A stretch of 64,000 nucleotides of DNA, taken from positions 35,176,001-35,240,000 of the forward strand of contig NC_092340.1 in NCBI RefSeq assembly GCF_046630445.1. Reading direction: 5' to 3'. A program made the translations under genes and the position numbers. Positions 1 through 12,858 of the stretch are shown piece after piece (the stretch's first letter is position 1; the number at the start of each line of letters is the position of its first letter). Source of the DNA: Rutidosis leptorrhynchoides. Lineage: Eukaryota; Streptophyta; Magnoliopsida; Asterales; Asteraceae. Below the pieces are notes generated by a model. It saw only the letters and a list, made by a program, of their open reading frames with translations. It was not told the DNA's origin and did no database searches.

Positions 1-344
1 TTTTACAAATACGAGGAAATAAAATCCTAAATATAAGACGTTCACAAAAAAAAAAAAAAAAAAAAAAATAGAAAATTCCTCTTACGGGTTTGATTTCGAA
101 CCATATATAAACGTTAATAACAGAGTCTCACATTAAAAAGGAAAAAAAAAAATAGTAGATAAAAAATCTTATAAAACCATCATATACAAGTTATTGAAAT
201 CTATTAAGCTGCAACTTATTGAAATCCATGCAAGAATTTGGTATCATTTTGAATACATGATAAATAGTATCCAAAGTAGCACTAGTCCCTGGAGCTAGTA
301 GGAGAATGTCCCTTAATTAAATGAAAATACAAAACAGAATATCA

Positions 345-399
<55 letters not shown>

Positions 400-742
400 A
401 CGTAAGTAGTACAACAAAGCAAAATTTAAAATAAAATAAAAAAACAAAAAAAAAACATGTGTGCGACTAACAATTTATAAACTTCTTCTGTTAGTAAACA
501 GTTAGAAGAAAACTGGCACCCAAATAAATTAAAGGCACATCCTTTGGAACACGATTGATCAGCAATAAATATAAGCAATCAATCATTATCATAAAGATAC
601 ATACATATATACATATTACATATCCACATTTAATTTAATATGTAATGTAATGTAATAATATTATGTATTATGTATTATGTAATGTAATAATAAGAAAGCA
701 TAACATTTGTCCATACCATCATGTATCTATAGAAAGAAGCAT
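1..742. other. AT-rich intergenic stretch with TA microsatellite
   Basis: No gene is visible here. It is very AT-rich, with a poly-A run near 49-69 and a pure TA dinucleotide run at 346-396. It lies beyond the 3' end of the F-box gene, so the part next to 743 probably includes its 3' UTR. Confidence 0.6.
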
Positions 743-1810
743 TCATAATGATAAGAATATCCTCTTTTTATTCTTTTTCTCTGGTTTCTCAAAACTAGAA
801 TCCAATTCCCTCTTGTTGTTGTTGTTGTTGTTGCTTGGTTTCATGAAGAGATAGGGAGATACAAGTGACTTGACATATATTGGGGCAGGAATATTAAACC
901 AATCCTGCGAAGACAGATCTACATTTCCTTTATCATCATCACATAAACGCCAAGTGTTGTTTGGAAGGCGATCGAGCTTGTACGCAATAGTGGCAGCAGG
1001 AGCAGCATACTTATTACCTTGGTAATCATGTGGAAGCATTTGCCAACAATTATAGTTTCTCATCACCCATGCGTGGCAGTCATCACTAACCAAATCATAT
1101 GGTCGAATTATGCATAGACATCCTTCAAACACTCCTAGTATGTTTTCATGCTCATCACCACATACATATTTCGCATCACATGGTTGGGGGACTTCTTTGA
1201 ATTTGTCTAGAGATAAATCGTAAGAAAGAATAACAGTTTTGTTCTTCTTCATATCATTCACAAACCAATGAAGCGCCCCATCGTATAAAACACCGGCAAG
1301 AAAACGATGATGAGCATTATAAGTTAAATAGTCATCACATTCTCCGACGGTGTATTTCCATTTATTCGACTTTAAAGATAACACTTGAAAACCCATATGA
1401 TGATTGGATTTATCACTACCAAAAACAACCTTGTAATCATCCGTGGTAGAATCATAACCAAAACCCCATACGACTCTATTGTTGAACTTGTAAGGAAGAA
1501 GCATTGGCAGTTCTCTAACCTCCCGAGTGGAAGGATTAGTTACTAAAAATCTATCTCTTTTTTTAAAAAAAGAGATGCAAACAAGGCCGTTACATGAACC
1601 AACCATGTTATTAGTGCTATAAAAGAATTTATAATGTAATTGAATTCTTAAATCTCCATGCTCACGATTCCTATTAATACTATGTTTTAGATGAACTTTA
1701 TTAACAAAATAACTAGTTGATAAATAATTATACCATGACTTACAAACACTCTTGCATCGGAGAACATCTTCTACATCCAACCTTGCAAGTATCTCACCCA
1801 CCACATCCAT
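743..1810 (-). CDS. F-box protein with F-box-associated (FBA) domain
   Basis: A single-exon gene of 355 codons. Residues 1-40 form an F-box (EILARLDVEDVLRCKSVCKS, then W), the helix that docks on SKP1 in an SCF ubiquitin ligase. From about residue 70 the protein has the usual start of the plant F-box-associated interaction domain: VGSCNGLVCI, then NPSTREVRELP, then WGFGYDSTTDDYKVV. This domain is known to choose the substrate to be ubiquitinated. The length is normal for the family. The C-terminus is a low-complexity tail with an asparagine run encoded by a GTT/AAC repeat, then a basic KKNKKR stretch. The first ATG directly precedes the F-box, so the start is well set. The classical Leu-Pro pair at the beginning of the box is missing. 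The substrate cannot be inferred. This large family turns over quickly and many members have no known role. Confidence 0.93.
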   Translation of the reverse strand: MDVVGEILARLDVEDVLRCKSVCKSWYNYLSTSYFVNKVHLKHSINRNREHGDLRIQLHYKFFYSTNNMVGSCNGLVCISFFKKRDRFLVTNPSTREVRELPMLLPYKFNNRVVWGFGYDSTTDDYKVVFGSDKSNHHMGFQVLSLKSNKWKYTVGECDDYLTYNAHHRFLAGVLYDGALHWFVNDMKKNKTVILSYDLSLDKFKEVPQPCDAKYVCGDEHENILGVFEGCLCIIRPYDLVSDDCHAWVMRNYNCWQMLPHDYQGNKYAAPAATIAYKLDRLPNNTWRLCDDDKGNVDLSSQDWFNIPAPIYVKSLVSPYLFMKPSNNNNNNKRELDSSFEKPEKKNKKRIFLSL

Positions 1811-2935
1811 TACAGCAAGATACGAGGCGGAATGTGGAATAGCGAGATAAATATATCGATGAAGTTGTCCAATTTTAGATTTTTTAGGGTTTACGACAGG
1901 GTTCTAAGATTTTAGATTTTAGGGTTTTCTAGGGTTTAATTTGGGGATTCTTGTAATTTCGGAATTCAGCTTCGGCGATATTTTAACGAACCAATGTTTA
2001 TTTTATTGGGCTTTATTAATATTTTAATTAATTTTAAATTAAATTCAAATAGACAGAATTTCATTGATGGTCCCTCTTATTTGTATCTGATTATACTCGT
2101 GGTTCTTATGTTTTTTTCATCAAAAATAGTCCCTGTTGTTTGATTTTGTATCAACCCTAGCGGTGACATGTAGTCAGTCAGATGAAAACGTGAATTTTTT
2201 AACTGTGACGTGACAATAAAGTTAGATAGTAGTGAGTGTTAAATTTAGGTGAGTGAAATGATTTTGAGTGATGTGGTGAAATATGATTTGAAGTTAAGTA
2301 TAAAATAAATAAATTAATAATATATAAAGATTAATCATAAATTTTGATTAGCTCATACACCCCTGACGCGTACTTTTTTCCGTCAATTTTGTGACTAACG
2401 CCCCCGGACGTCAGGGTTAATGGCGTCAGGGCGACAAATTTCTTTCCAACTCACATGTCAGATCATATTTGGGGGCGTTTCTTTTCGTTTTTTATAAGTC
2501 TGGTTAATGGTGGTCTTATAAATTTAGGGTTCGACTATAAATATAAATTCTTAGATTGATGGAAACATAATAATAGTCTACATAGCATTACAGTCATTAA
2601 TTAATGGCGGTAACGTACAAACCTTTTTGCACCAATGAACGACATTTGATGTATTTATCCTTCGATAAATATATTATACAATCATATATTACAAATTATA
2701 CTCTTCGATGTATTATGAATGAGACCGGGGACGTCAGTAGGTGATTAGGTGGGGATTTTTTCACAAACACTAAGTTACAAGCTATCTTTGCCTAAGATTA
2801 ATGTTTATTTATATTTATATCATTTAACTTCATAAATATAAAATTTATACAAAAGCCAAGATTACGCGTGAGCCTTACAAGGCTAGTTCACGTTCTACGA
2901 ACATTTTCATCTTAATTTCAGTATTTACCAAACAT
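1811..2935. other. Intergenic region between F-box and C2 genes
   Basis: No coding exon was found. Around 2065-2200 there are stretches of the 'ggtccct...tttg' type that resemble decayed ends of non-autonomous plant DNA transposons. A GC-richer patch at 2360-2475 contains repeated 'gacgtcaggg'-like words. Neither has clear ends or target duplications. Confidence 0.4.
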
Positions 2936-4155
2936 CTACATTCTCCTATTCTGACATTGACTCTCCTTCCATCCTCCAAAGTCTTGTGCATACGCTTCGG
3001 TTTCAACCTGAGAAATATATATTAACAGCCAACATACAGAAAACATATAAGTAACACTATCTTAGATATGATCTAATTACTTTGATAATTAATTTTTTTA
3101 ATTTTATTTTGTTAGTTTCCTAAATTATTAAAGATAAAATGAGTACCCTCGGGGTGAAGGTTACACCAACTCGAATATCTCCACAGTAGCTTTCGTTACT
3201 ATCCACAACACGAAACTTTTGAGGATGTAGTTCAGCGCTTCCATTCTCCACTCCTAGTTCCAAAAGTTCTTTCAAGTATATCCTGAATGCACGACAATAA
3301 CAATAAGGATAGAATATTTTAAAAAAAATCGTGTAATTTTGTCAACCAATAATAAAGATTTCAGGGTATCAGGGTCTTACGTTGTTTGTCCTAAGTTGTC
3401 ATCAGATGAGAAGGTGTCATGATCCATTATCTTTAGAACAAGCTTAGGTTGCTTGTCCTCACCTGGATATTCTACCCTAAAAGTGAACTTTTCGTTCCAC
3501 TTATGATTACTTCCCTGCCCTGCATAATTTTAAGGTTTCATATATAACGAGTAAATGGATCAGGTTTAAAGATATTTTGGGATAATATTTACATCTTTTT
3601 ACGTCACCAAAGTCTATAGTATATATATAATAATGGTTAACTTTGACAATGAATTAACATATCTTTGATGAGATGAAGCGTACAAACTAAATAAAAAATG
3701 CACCTATTTAATTATTGCCATACTATTTCTCAAATGGTGACATATGACAAATGTATCAGACGAGGATAAAAAAAACATGCGCTTCGCTGTAAGATGGTTT
3801 TGGCTGGTTCATGGTCAGTTTATTGCACTTTTAACGGTTGATTAATCGAACATTTAAAAAAAATATTTAAAAAAAGAGGGGGAATATAAAAAAAATACGC
3901 TTCAATGCAAGGTGATTTTGGTCGGTTAACAGTTAGTTTAGTGAACGGTTCATTTAATTTAACATTAAAAAATAAAGAATGTAAAATGATAGTAAAAAAA
4001 AAAAGTAGGAAAAAAGCATAAAGAAAATCATTAGAAAGTAAGTTTTTTTATAAAAAGAAAACTTGAATAACTAAGTTACCCCTAAAAGTGGGAATATTAC
4101 CAAGGTGATACTATGAATAGTAAATTGTATCCCTTTTAGTGTGTGTAGATAATAG

Positions 4156-4224
<69 letters not shown>

Positions 4225-4522
4225 TAATAGTAGATAATTGTTAAAGTTTGTTTATTTACCTTTGGCAATAGTGCTCTTATGCTCTTGACTCCTGTATTGG
4301 ATTAATACATATGGATCTATTTTGTCTGCTCAATAACAAATAAAGAGCATTGAGTTATCTGGTGTTCGCTATCAATGACTTTTTATCGATAATCAAGATA
4401 AGTTGCATAACAACTATAAGAAGAATCGGAATAGGAGTAATAAGTAATAACGTACTGAGGAAATCGGACTTTTTAAGACCGTGAGCATCAACAAGATTTA
4501 CCTCCATTATTCCAATTGTCAT
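2936..4522 (-). CDS. Small C2-domain protein (elicitor-responsive protein 3-like), five exons
   Basis: Assembled by hand from GT-AG splice sites on the minus strand: exons 4522-4456, 4325-4260, 3519-3381, 3282-3147 and 3007-2936. They total 480 bases (159 codons plus stop) and stay in frame. Nearly the whole protein is one C2 domain. It opens MTIGIMEVNLVDAHGLKKSD, continues KIDPYV, then KIMDHDTFSSDD, then YLKELLELGVENGSAELHP, and ends near FGGWKESQ. The acidic residues of both calcium-binding loops (KKSD, KIDPYV, DHDTFSSDD) are present, so calcium-dependent phospholipid binding is likely. The layout and the FGGWK tail match the plant family that includes Arabidopsis At1g63220 and rice ERG3, described as elicitor-responsive or phloem-mobile small C2 proteins. 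Intron 2 holds an AAT microsatellite. A Harbinger transposon begins 278 bases upstream of the ATG and may have displaced promoter sequence. Confidence 0.9.
4155..4222. repeat. AAT trinucleotide microsatellite in C2-gene intron 2
   Basis: An uninterrupted run of AAT/ATA units. It lies inside intron 2 of the C2-domain gene, close to the donor site of exon 2. It is likely to vary in length between individuals. Confidence 0.9.
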
Positions 4523-4815
4523 TGTTTTCAAACTTCTCTAAACCTTATATGTTTACCCGTTTATTCGTTTGATATACCTCCCTAAATCACACAGAAGAAT
4601 AAACTGAAAATGAAACTAAATTTAGTAGACTTCAATGTATATGAAGAGCTAATCAAGATTGAAAGATACATATAATATTACAAGTTAAGCCCCCAAAGTT
4701 TGAAGTCATGCAAAACAACCAACTTGTAATTATAATTATTGATGTCAAATGTTAATTTAATTACTAAAAAGGATGTTAAAGTGTGAAAAGGTGGTGTAAG
4801 ACCATAGATAACGCA

Positions 4816-4913
4816 GGCGTTTGTCGCCGTTTTCCGACCACAAACGCCCGGAATGGGCGTTTGTGGGCGTTTGTGGAGGGGCGTTTGTGCTTTAAAAACG
4901 CTGGTACAAACGC
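4816..4913 (+). promoter_or_regulatory. Subterminal array of GCGTTTGT motifs in Harbinger left end
   Basis: The octamer GCGTTTGT or its complement occurs six times in about 100 bp just inside the left terminus (near 4817, 4840, 4857, 4867, 4881 and 4906). The right end has no comparable array. Subterminal motif clusters are the usual binding sites of transposase or its Myb-like partner in PIF/Harbinger elements, so this is a plausible binding platform. The role is inferred. Confidence 0.6.
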
Positions 4914-5118
4914 AATTTAAGGGGACGTGGCACGTTTTGATTGGTTCAAATTTTATATCCGTTGGAGAAGCTAGCCGTTGCTTTTTTTTTTTTTCTTCTA
5001 TAAATACACACTCTTTATTTTCATTTTTCACACTTGTATTCACTACACACTCACATATATACACACTCACATATATATAAAAGTTTATATTTTCTTTTTG
5101 TTTTAGTAACTAAAAAAT

Positions 5119-6234
5119 ATGGATTTTTTAGCCTTAAGTATCGATTTGCTATTCGATTCAACGTCGTCCGAAGAAGAGGAAGAAATCCAACCAAGAACTC
5201 GTTTTCAAAGACAACCACGACGTTTTTTAAATAGAGATCGTGAAGCAGCGGGTCAATTATTGTGGAACGATTACTTTTGTGAAAATCCGACGTTTCTGGA
5301 CGACATTTTCAAGAGACGATTTCGGATGCGCAAAGTTTTATTTCTCCGTATCAAAGACGGTATTCTTCAACACTTTTATACTCCTAATGCCCCCGATCAT
5401 TTTACTTTTTTCCAACAACGTCCGGATGCACTTGGACGTCTTGGTTTCTCAACTATTCAAAAAATAACTTGCGCGTTACGGCAATTATCGTATGGGATGA
5501 CCGCGGATATATTTGATGAATATATTAAAATGGCGGAAAAAACGGGTTATGTTACTTTAAATAATTTTTGCAAGTGTATAATTGACTTATATGGGCGGGA
5601 ATATTTGAGGAAGCCTAATGCAACTGACATTGCTCGGTTGTATTCGGCGCACGAGGAGAAACATGGTTTCAAGGGAATGTTGGGTAGTATTGACTGTATA
5701 CATTGGGCATGGAAAAATTGTCCCGTAGCATGGAAAGGTCAATATACGAGAGGTGATCACGGTCACCCGACGATCATGCTTGAAGCGGTTGCTTCATACG
5801 ATATGTGGATATGGCATGCGTTTTTTGGGATGGCGGGTTCAAACAATGACATTAATGTGTTAAATCATTCTCCGTTGTTTGATTCCCTTCGTAAGGATAG
5901 AGCCGCACCTTCACCGTTTGAAGTAAACGGAAACCAGTATCCCTTTGGTTACTACTTGGCGGACGGGATATATCCCGATTGGACAACACTAATAAAGGGG
6001 TACACGACTCCAATTGAAGAGCCTAGAAAAAAATTTACTAGATTTCAAGCGAGTGCTAGAAAGGATGTTGAGCGTACATTTGGTGTTTTACAAGGTCGGT
6101 TTGCGATTTTAAAAACACCGGCACGAGTTATGAGTGTTAATAAGATGAGAAGGATAATGTATAGTTGTATTGTTATGTACAACATGATACAAGAAGATAA
6201 CGGGTTTGCGTTAAGTACTTGGGAACAAGAATAG
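5119..6234 (+). CDS. PIF/Harbinger (HARBI1-like, DDE_Tnp_4) transposase
   Basis: A 371-codon ORF from the first ATG behind a TATA-like 'ctataaatacac' at 4998. The DDE nuclease fold is clear: first Asp in LGSIDCIHW, second in YYLADGIYPDW, Glu in DVERTFGVLQGRF, with FFGMAGSNNDINVL between them, all typical of HARBI1-like transposases. The N-terminal third (RFRMRKVLFLRI, RLGFSTIQKITCALRQL) is the usual helical DNA-binding part. It ends at a TAG, but the same frame continues to 6402 with a basic, arginine-rich stretch and THIWNLPPNFRSMHN, which is the normal C-terminus of the family. The protein therefore appears to lack its last 55 or so residues through one nonsense change. All three catalytic residues are kept. 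Whether the shortened protein works is unknown. Confidence 0.93.
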   Translation: MDFLALSIDLLFDSTSSEEEEEIQPRTRFQRQPRRFLNRDREAAGQLLWNDYFCENPTFLDDIFKRRFRMRKVLFLRIKDGILQHFYTPNAPDHFTFFQQRPDALGRLGFSTIQKITCALRQLSYGMTADIFDEYIKMAEKTGYVTLNNFCKCIIDLYGREYLRKPNATDIARLYSAHEEKHGFKGMLGSIDCIHWAWKNCPVAWKGQYTRGDHGHPTIMLEAVASYDMWIWHAFFGMAGSNNDINVLNHSPLFDSLRKDRAAPSPFEVNGNQYPFGYYLADGIYPDWTTLIKGYTTPIEEPRKKFTRFQASARKDVERTFGVLQGRFAILKTPARVMSVNKMRRIMYSCIVMYNMIQEDNGFALSTWEQE

Positions 6235-6874
6235 TTAGATAAACCCGAAAACCGGCCTCGTCGCAATATTCGAAGAAGGGTCAAAGATCGTCGATCACGA
6301 GAGAAAGAGATTCGCGATCGAGACGTGCACGATCAACTTCGTGAAGATTTAACGACTCATATTTGGAACCTCCCGCCAAACTTTCGCTCGATGCATAACT
6401 AGTGTTTTTTTTAATAATGTACTGTAATGTTTTTTTTTTTTTTTTTTTTTTGCGTGTTTTTTTTTTAAATAATTAATGTACTTTTGTCTAATTAAGTTTA
6501 TATTTTGTATTAAACAAAATAAAAAATAATTTAAAAACAATTAAAAAAAAGAAAAAGGAAATGCCACGTCACAGGCTTACCAAAACAAAAGCCCCCCATT
6601 ACAACTCCCCCCCCCCCCCCCCCCCAAAATGTCATGGCCCAGTCACAGTTTTTCCCCAAAAAGTGCAACTCCACCACTCCACGTCACAGTCACCATTATC
6701 TATGGTCTAACTGGTGTCATTGTTTTGAACACGACAATTTCAAGATTCCTTCAATACAATGACGTCTTAGACCTCTTGTAGCGGCAGCATGCAACGACGT
6801 GGGGAGGGTGAGGTGGCTTCAAGCGCCGCCCCCCATGTCCAGTATCAAGGCATTGCTTTTTGATTTTATCGAGC

Positions 6875-8080
6875 GTTCTTTGGATAGTCACGGCCCAAGC
6901 AACGGCAAGGCAAGCAATATGATTGGTTGCTTTTTTGTTAATATTTTTAATATATTATTTTAATTCAATTTTTATCCCTTATACCAATCATATTTTACCA
7001 CATCATCACAACACTCTTAATCCACACTAAAAACCCACACCACCATTACTCTACAAAAACAACCCACACATCCTAGTCATCAAAAAGGTACAAAAAGCAA
7101 CTCACGTCCCTAACACACTCCCCTAACCACTACAAATAGTCTATACTACTTCAAAGTTACCCCATTGTAGTATAAATCCTTTCGATATCTCATTTCGCAT
7201 TGTTTAATCATTTGGATTAAATGAATAAATGGAGTAGTAATCTCCGATACAGAAATATAAAAATATAAAATCTTGATTGAGCTCAATTACATTATTCAAC
7301 TAATAGGAAGCGTATCTATATATATACCAGATACAATCATGAATGTAACAGAACTCCTATTTAAGGTAAATTAGTCAAAATGCCTCCGTTACCGGAAATC
7401 TCTAACAATATGACTAAAAAGGCGAAATTGCAAGATATGCCCCATGTCCACGCACCACGCATCATGCGTACCCCATGGTTCTTTGGATAGTCACGGCCCA
7501 AGCAACGGTAAGGCAAGCAATATGATTGGTTGCATTTTTGTTAATATTTTTAATATATTATTTTAATTCAATTTTTATCCTTTATACCAATCATATTTTA
7601 CCACATCATCACAACACTCTTAACCCACACTAAAAACTCACACCACCATTACTCTACAAAAACAACCCACACATCCTAGTCATCAAAAAGGTACAAAAAG
7701 CAACTCACGTCCCTAACACACGCCCCTAACCACTACAGATAGTCTATACTACTTCAAAGTTACCCCATTGTAGTATATATCCTTTTGATATCTCATTTCG
7801 CATTGTTTAATCATTTGTATTAAATGAATAAATGGAGTAGTAATCTCCGATACAGAAATATAAAAATATAAAATCTTGATTGAGCTCAATTACATTATTC
7901 AACTAATAGGAAGCGTATCTATATATATACCAGATACAATCATGAACGTAACAGAACTCCTATTTAAGGTAAATTAGTCAAAATGCCTCCGTTACCGGAA
8001 ATCTCTAACAATATGACCTAAAAAGACGAAATTGCAAGATATGCCCCATGTCCAAGCACCACGCATCATGCGTACCCCAT
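6875..8080 (+). repeat. Tandem direct duplication, about 602 bp x 2
   Basis: Unit 1 (6875-7476) and unit 2 (7478-8080) are nearly identical; only scattered substitutions and one or two indels were seen by eye. Each unit has a Harbinger-like part. The reverse complement of its middle, with the words 'gactattt', 'gtagtggttagggg' and 'gttgctttttg', resembles the left end of the composite element at 51186. Each unit then has about 300 bp of unrelated AT-rich sequence, ending in a palindromic ACGCATCATGCGT. No ORF is present. The duplication was made after the Harbinger-like sequence had arrived. Confidence 0.85.
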
Positions 8081-8835
8081 AGTGTGCGATGCGTGTAACC
8101 GAACATATCTTGGTGCTCAGCTAATGTTCCAAGCAACCAACATCACGCATAGCACAACACGCACAATGCGTGTTGGTTCGTGCATGGTGCGTGAAGCAAC
8201 AGATAAGATAAGGATATTCATGATAAGATTTTCTGATATTTCATTCGATTATCAAGATCTTAAACGCCATTAAGCCACATTAAAACGTTACCAACACAGT
8301 AAAAGCCAAACGCATATCATTTTTTCTTGTTTATTGTCGGTTATTAAGACATTAAATTAAAGTCAAAAGTGGGGATCCCAAGCTCACGGGCACCAACACA
8401 TTAAACGTCCATAAATATCACCAACAACATCACCAACACCAAAACGCATCATATATCTTTACCACCACCACAACATCATCACCACCACCACACCAATATC
8501 ATCGATAAAGGTTTAGGCTCTGTCCCAGCATCACCACCACCAATATCTTTATACAACCACCAATATCACCACCAACAATATCTCTTAGTTGTCCATTGAA
8601 TTCCCAAATGTATCCAGTTAAGTGAGTATTTGAACCGAGAGTAATGTTTGGGCATTAAACCGAGAGTTAAACTCACGCTTACTGGTTCTTTTGGGCATTG
8701 AATGGACAACAATCATTGAAAAACACGCACGCAAGCAAAAGGTGATTTGGTACGTGGTGTGTGTTGATTGGTGCATCGTGCGTAGTAGTGCGTGTTGCAC
8801 AAAAATGAAGTAACCCGAATGAAGAAGAGAAAAAA
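8081..8835. other. Non-coding stretch rich in TGCGTG and CACCA words
   Basis: No convincing gene. 8081-8200 and 8725-8800 are dense in variants of 'atgcgtg/cacgcat'. 8400-8590 is a CACCA/ATCACC-rich low-complexity tract. The same TGCGTG words recur at 10330-10400 and 32560-32670, on either side of the 21.7-kb retrotransposon, so these may be parts of one older element that it split. Confidence 0.4.
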
Positions 8836-10050
8836 TATGTTTCACGAGCTTAAAACAGCTCATCAGTTGTATCTTGAGTTTTCAGGATAACTGATCATCT
8901 ACTTTATATTTCAGGATAACTAATCTTGTTAAAGATATCTTGAAGTTGTTGATGATCCACCATTTGTGTCAAGATCTTTTCATCGACATTCGCCCCCATT
9001 CACCTTATTCCTCGACATTCACCCCACCAACCTCAATAGATGAGGAAAATAACAACTCAGGTAACCGTCATTTCTCAACTTGTCCATCATATTTCTCATC
9101 TTTGGTGGTCTAGGTTTAATCGAACTATAATTGTTTAGTGCATGGAGTCAGTTTAATGCTTATTTAAAGTCACACTTATTAAAATTATGGTTACATTGCT
9201 GGTGGGTTAAGATGGTAACAAGTATGTGTTAATGGCGGAATGTTTTGAATACCTGAACGGATGACTATGTCTGTCTTTTTTCATACAACAACAACCATCC
9301 AGTACAACATGTGACTCTAATAACCAAGTGAAATAGGGATGACATCTACCTAAGTCGATGTTTATAAACATCTCCACCAGATGTTTTAATACGCATGGTC
9401 TGTTTGATCGTTTGTGACTTCATTAAGCTTTGACAATGCGGTGTTTAATCATTGCGTTGTCAACGCTTAATGAAGTCCCAAATGATGAAGCAAACCGTGC
9501 ATATTTAAGCAGTTTGGAGGAGATTTTTAAAACATAGACTTTGGTATATGTCATTCCCTTTCTTCCCTTTCTCCACTTGGTTATATAAGTCAAATGGTGA
9601 CTTTATGGTTGTTTTGTATATTAAAATACACCGATATTAATCCATTCAGGTATTCAAAACATTCCACTCTGTTGTCAAGTACTTATTACCATTTAATCCA
9701 CTAGTTATGTAACTTTACGTTTTTAATTTTAATTTTAAGTTCAAGTATCTTGTACTTGACTCAACACTTACAATTCAATAAAACTTGAACCATCAACGAG
9801 GACCAATATGATAGACTAGTTGAGTAATAGTGGTTACGTGAGTGGCTATTTTTTTCATCCGTCGAGGATACTAGGGACTTGACGAAATAGGTGACATGCG
9901 GTCAATGAGGATGATAAGATTTTGATACAAATGGTGGACCATGAATCTCCTAAAGATGTGTTAAACAAGATAACTTACCTTAAAATGTAAAGTAGTTGAT
10001 TTAAGTTGATGCGTTATTTTAAGATGTTTACGGGACAACGCAAACCATAG
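8836..10050. repeat. Long imperfect foldback (inverted repeat), centre near 9445
   Basis: The left arm (about 8836-9440) pairs with the right arm (about 9450-10050) across a tiny loop, 'tgtttaat'. Matching blocks appear over the whole length: 'cttcattaagc' beside the loop; 'ccaagtgaaat' against 'cacttggtta'; 'ggaatgttttgaatacctga' near 9238 against its complement near 9645; 'gtccaccatttgt' near 9930 against 'gatccaccatttgtgtc' near 8951. Identity falls with distance from the centre. No transposase is visible. It could be a foldback transposon or an inverted duplication of a gene fragment. Transcription would give a long hairpin RNA. Confidence 0.8.
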
Positions 10051-10089
10051 GACACTTTCTTAGGTGCATGGGCATTGGCCCCTAGTGGG

Positions 10090-10215
10090 CTATCTACGCT
10101 TCTTTTGAAGCATCGCGTGTACATAGATAGGATTGTTGTCTGGATACCGGACATCTAACCATGGACCATAAATAGTTCCATCAAATATAGCCCGCTGCCT
10201 TTTAGTCAACTCAAT
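10090..10215 (-). pseudogene. Relic exon resembling the DUF1985 N-terminal motif
   Basis: Read on the minus strand, this segment gives an open stretch with LTKRQRAIFDGTIYGPWLDV followed by NNPIYVHAML. The pattern Lys-x-x-x-aromatic-x-x-Thr-x-aromatic-Gly-x-aromatic-Leu with a following hydrophobic His-x-Leu matches the start of DUF1985 domains, as in the clearer copy at 52779-53465 (FNETCFGQFLWVDCKFGEPS). Flanking sequence has stops in every frame. It is probably a decayed piece of a Ulp1-carrying Mutator-like element, cut off from the rest by the retrotransposon at 10602. Confidence 0.4.
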
Positions 10216-10601
10216 TGCTATGCTTCAGATTGCAGCCAAATTATTCTTCAAGGTCAACTTACCCGATAAATATTTCTAAAATCAAACCATAAAGAACATA
10301 AATCAAACAGTCAACCAAAAAACCGTTAGCAGCATGCACCATGCACAATCAATTCAGGCACAAAGCGAGCGTGGTGCGTGGTTCCTGCTTGCTTGCGTGC
10401 ACAAAAAGGTCGTATCAACGGTTTCTCTTAATTTTTATTCAGTCAAACAAAAATCTAAGGCTAAACAACATGAACAAAAGATTACCACTACTTACAATAC
10501 ATATATATTACATACACCAATGCAAATTAACCAACAACAGATTATACATATAGGCACACAAGGTGTTCGACCAAATGTATGTTAACAAATAATGAAATAA
10601 A

Positions 10602-12853
<2,252 letters not shown>

Positions 12854-12858
<5 letters not shown>

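Larger units (their letters stand above)
4800..6707 (+). mobile_element. PIF/Harbinger DNA transposon with TIRs and TAA target duplication
   Basis: The left end GACCATAGATAACG at 4800 is matched in inverse at the right end (CATTATCTATGGTC, ending 6707). TAA flanks both sides, at 4797-4799 and 6708-6710, which is the 3-bp TWA-type target duplication of this superfamily. The element is 1,908 bp and holds one long gene, a DDE transposase on the plus strand. Autonomous plant Harbingers usually also carry a Myb/SANT-like ORF1, and none is visible here, so the element may need a partner in trans. A run of 19 C residues lies at 6607-6625. Terminal repeats and target duplication are almost unblemished, which suggests a fairly recent insertion. 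It sits in the upstream region of the C2-domain gene. Confidence 0.93.
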
